Shown here: piece after piece, positions 6,082 through 7,905 of the stretch | How positions within the stretch are numbered: position 1 is the first letter of the stretch | How the letters are laid out: the number at the start of each line of letters is the position of its first letter | Assembly: GCA_030652635.1 (NCBI GenBank) | Contig: JAUSPW010000677.1 | Location: 1-7,905 of the forward strand | DNA: 7,905 nucleotides | Direction of reading: 5' to 3' | Origin: Pseudohongiella sp. | GTDB lineage: Bacteria > Pseudomonadota > Gammaproteobacteria > Pseudomonadales > Pseudohongiellaceae | Made by a program: the position numbers and the translations under genes | The notes under the pieces: model-generated | The model's input: the letters and a program-made list of their open reading frames with translations, nothing else | The model's database searches: none | What the model was told of the DNA's origin: nothing

Positions 6082-7326
6082 TCAAAAATTATTCTTGATC
6101 CAGTTTTTAATCCGTTTGATCAAAGTGAGCTGAGAATCCTTGACCGGCACCGGATTATGACTACGCACCTGATGTTGTTGCTGCTTGACACCGTAAAGCA
6201 GCAAACCAACACCCGTTGAATAAATCGGGTTACGAACAATGTCCGCCAATCCTTTTACGCCTTGCGGCACACCAATTCTGACTGGCATGTGAAATATCTC
6301 TTCAGCCAGTTCAATAACACCTTCCATTTTGCTGGTACCACCCGTCAGCACAATGCCGGCAGCCATCAGATTTTCGTACCCACTGCGCTGCAACTCAGCC
6401 TTCACCAGCGTAAACAATTCGTCGTAGCGCGGCTCAACAACTTCCGCCAGCGCCTGCCGCGAAAGTTCGCGAGCGGGTCTTTCTCCAACACCTGGCACCT
6501 TGATCATATCACCAGGACTGGCAAGCTGTGTCAGTGCGCAGGCGTACTTTATTTTTATTTCATCTGCGTTATCAGTCGGCGTCCGTAACGCCATCGCAAT
6601 GTCATTGGTTACCTGATCACCAGCAATCGGAATAACTGCTGTGTGACGTATGGCCCCTTCTGTGAAGATTGCTATATCAGTGGTACCACCACCGATATCG
6701 ACCATACAGACACCCAGCTCCTTTTCATCATCAGTGAGCACTGCGTAGCTGGACGCGAGCTGCTCAAGAATGATCTCTTCAACCTGCAGACCACAGCGCT
6801 TGATGCATTTTTCAATATTCTGGACCGCATTGATGGCACAGGTCACCAGATGCACTTTGGCCTCGAGTCTGACGCCCGACATACCCAGCGGTTCTTTTAC
6901 ACCCTCCTGGGAATCTATAATGTATTCCTGTGGCAGGATATGCAGCACGCGTTGATCAGCTGGTATGGCAACTGCCTGGGCTGCATCGATAACACGATCA
7001 ATATCGGCGCGGGTAACTTCACGATCACGAATCGCGACAATCCCATGGGAATTCATGCTACGGATGTGGCTTCCGGCAATACCCGCATATACCGAATGGA
7101 TGCGGCAGCCTGCCATTAACTCCGCTTCCTCTACCGCGCGCTGTATTGACTCCACAGTGGACTCAATGTTTACCACCGTGCCTTTTTTTAATCCGCGTGA
7201 ACGATGACTACCAATGCCGACAATATTCAGACTGCCATCCGCTTTGAGTTCACCTACAATCGCAACGACCTTGGACGTACCGATGTCCAGACCAACGATC
7301 ATATTGCTGTTATCTGCAGCACTCAT
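6082..7326 (-). CDS. ftsA: FtsA, actin-like cell division protein
   Basis: FtsA is an actin-family ATPase that ties FtsZ filaments to the inner membrane and recruits later divisome proteins. From the ATG at 7326 it has 414 residues (E. coli 420). Visible parts: phosphate-1 loop GLDIGTSKV (12-20); the FtsA-specific SHS2/1C domain about 85-165; phosphate-2 motif VDIGGGTTDIAIF (209-221); the adenosine motif GIVLTGGTSKMEG (324-336); and a C-terminal membrane-targeting amphipathic helix LTLIKRIKNWIKNNF (400-414) after a short linker. I chose the ATG because AGGG lies 6 bases upstream and the length fits; an alternative GTG at 7344, whose bases overlap the ftsQ stop, adds six residues but has no ribosome-binding site. 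The gene follows ftsQ by 14 bases and precedes ftsZ by 51, the normal dcw order. No missing residues. Confidence 0.97.
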   Translation of the reverse strand: MSAADNSNMIVGLDIGTSKVVAIVGELKADGSLNIVGIGSHRSRGLKKGTVVNIESTVESIQRAVEEAELMAGCRIHSVYAGIAGSHIRSMNSHGIVAIRDREVTRADIDRVIDAAQAVAIPADQRVLHILPQEYIIDSQEGVKEPLGMSGVRLEAKVHLVTCAINAVQNIEKCIKRCGLQVEEIILEQLASSYAVLTDDEKELGVCMVDIGGGTTDIAIFTEGAIRHTAVIPIAGDQVTNDIAMALRTPTDNADEIKIKYACALTQLASPGDMIKVPGVGERPARELSRQALAEVVEPRYDELFTLVKAELQRSGYENLMAAGIVLTGGTSKMEGVIELAEEIFHMPVRIGVPQGVKGLADIVRNPIYSTGVGLLLYGVKQQQHQVRSHNPVPVKDSQLTLIKRIKNWIKNNF

Positions 7327-7340
7327 AATTAACCCTGCTC

Positions 7341-7905
7341 TCACCGACTTGCGACGGCGTCAACCGCGTCGGATTTGTTACTGACTGAAATGCCGTTGCT
7401 ATAACGAAGATCTATCGTTTCAGCATTGGCCAACTGTTCTGCAAGTCCACCCTCTACGAGGCGAACAAATCTTGTAATACGCTCATCCATATCTTCTCTG
7501 CCGATACGAAGTACGGGGCCATCAATAATTTCACCGTTCCAACTGCCCCGTGCATCCACACTTACCAAGCGTAATTTCATGTCGATGCCGGACAGTAGCT
7601 CATTAAAGTGCTCATACATCGCCTGCACCATGGCCTCGCTGCCGTCCGGACCGCTCAACGCGGGTAATTCGAGTTCCGGCCCGCGCATAGTCGGGGTAAA
7701 AACTTTGCCATCTTCATTGAGCAATGCAGTCTGCCCCCACTGGGCAATCGGGCGGTGCTCATCAATCATGATGACTAATCCATCCGGCCAGACTCTGCGC
7801 ACCATGGCGCGAGCCACCCATGGATTGAGTTCAAGCTCCTCGCGCAGATCCTGTACATCAACTCCAAGAAAGCCAGATTCTGTGTATCGCGCGAGTACCA
7901 TCCTG
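7341..7905 (-). CDS. ftsQ: FtsQ, divisome bitopic membrane protein (C-terminal part, cut by window edge)
   Basis: FtsQ is an inner-membrane protein with a large periplasmic domain that scaffolds FtsB and FtsL and so connects the early and late divisome. About 188 codons are in the window, reading in open frame off the right edge; the Met at 7901 is most likely internal, since the cytoplasmic N-terminus, the transmembrane helix and the first part of the POTRA domain are missing. What remains shows the end of POTRA (NPWVARAMVRRVWPDGLVIM, then DEHRPIAQWG) and the beta domain, including LLNEDGKVF, LPALSGPDGS, and the closing strand IDLRYSNGISV, the region that in E. coli contacts FtsB. The stop codon lies 14 bases before the chosen ftsA start. 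Sequence similarity in this family is low, but the motifs and the position before ftsA make the call firm. Confidence 0.94.
   Translation of the reverse strand, partial: RMVLARYTESGFLGVDVQDLREELELNPWVARAMVRRVWPDGLVIMIDEHRPIAQWGQTALLNEDGKVFTPTMRGPELELPALSGPDGSEAMVQAMYEHFNELLSGIDMKLRLVSVDARGSWNGEIIDGPVLRIGREDMDERITRFVRLVEGGLAEQLANAETIDLRYSNGISVSNKSDAVDAVASR

Overview
This window is a stretch of a division-and-cell-wall (dcw) cluster end plus its downstream neighbours, from a gammaproteobacterium. Every credible gene lies on the minus strand. In transcription order they are ftsQ (C-terminal part only, cut by the right edge), ftsA, ftsZ, lpxC, a 151-codon ORF with an N-terminal membrane segment, secA, and argJ (N-terminal third only, cut by the left edge). 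The argJ-next-to-secA arrangement and the FtsZ tail ending in LDIPAFLRRQAD resemble Pseudomonas and its relatives rather than enterobacteria, which carry mutT after secA. G+C content looks close to 50 %. I would place the source loosely among Pseudomonadales/Cellvibrionales-like gammaproteobacteria; this is an inference, not an identification.

Right part (4834-7905): ftsQ, ftsA and ftsZ are tightly packed and make the core of the divisome. FtsZ forms the cytoplasmic ring, FtsA tethers it to the membrane through a C-terminal amphipathic helix, and FtsQ links the ring to the periplasmic septal synthesis machinery. ftsZ is followed by a strong candidate intrinsic terminator (4754-4797).

Middle (3255-4753): after the terminator there is a good candidate sigma70 promoter with an extended -10 element for lpxC, which encodes the committed step of lipid A synthesis. 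The 151-codon ORF starts 3 bases after the lpxC stop. Its N-terminus looks like the membrane anchor, and its last residues like the C-terminal tail, of the M23-type peptidase found upstream of secA in Pseudomonas-type genomes, but the whole metallopeptidase core is absent. It sits exactly where E. coli has secM, the secretion monitor that controls SecA synthesis.

Left part (1-3257): the 75 bases between this ORF and secA can fold on the mRNA into a long imperfect hairpin whose outer helix pairs the ORF's stop codon with the secA ribosome-binding region and the A of its start codon. This suggests that secA translation is coupled to translation of the upstream ORF, as in secM-secA, with a protein unrelated to SecM by motif. 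secA is full length with all helicase motifs and the zinc-binding tail; argJ follows after 60 bases with no visible terminator and probably shares the transcript.

The most interesting material is the lpxC-secA junction (3179-3710). The rest is conventional and well conserved. No RNA genes, mobile elements, CRISPR arrays or plus-strand genes were found.
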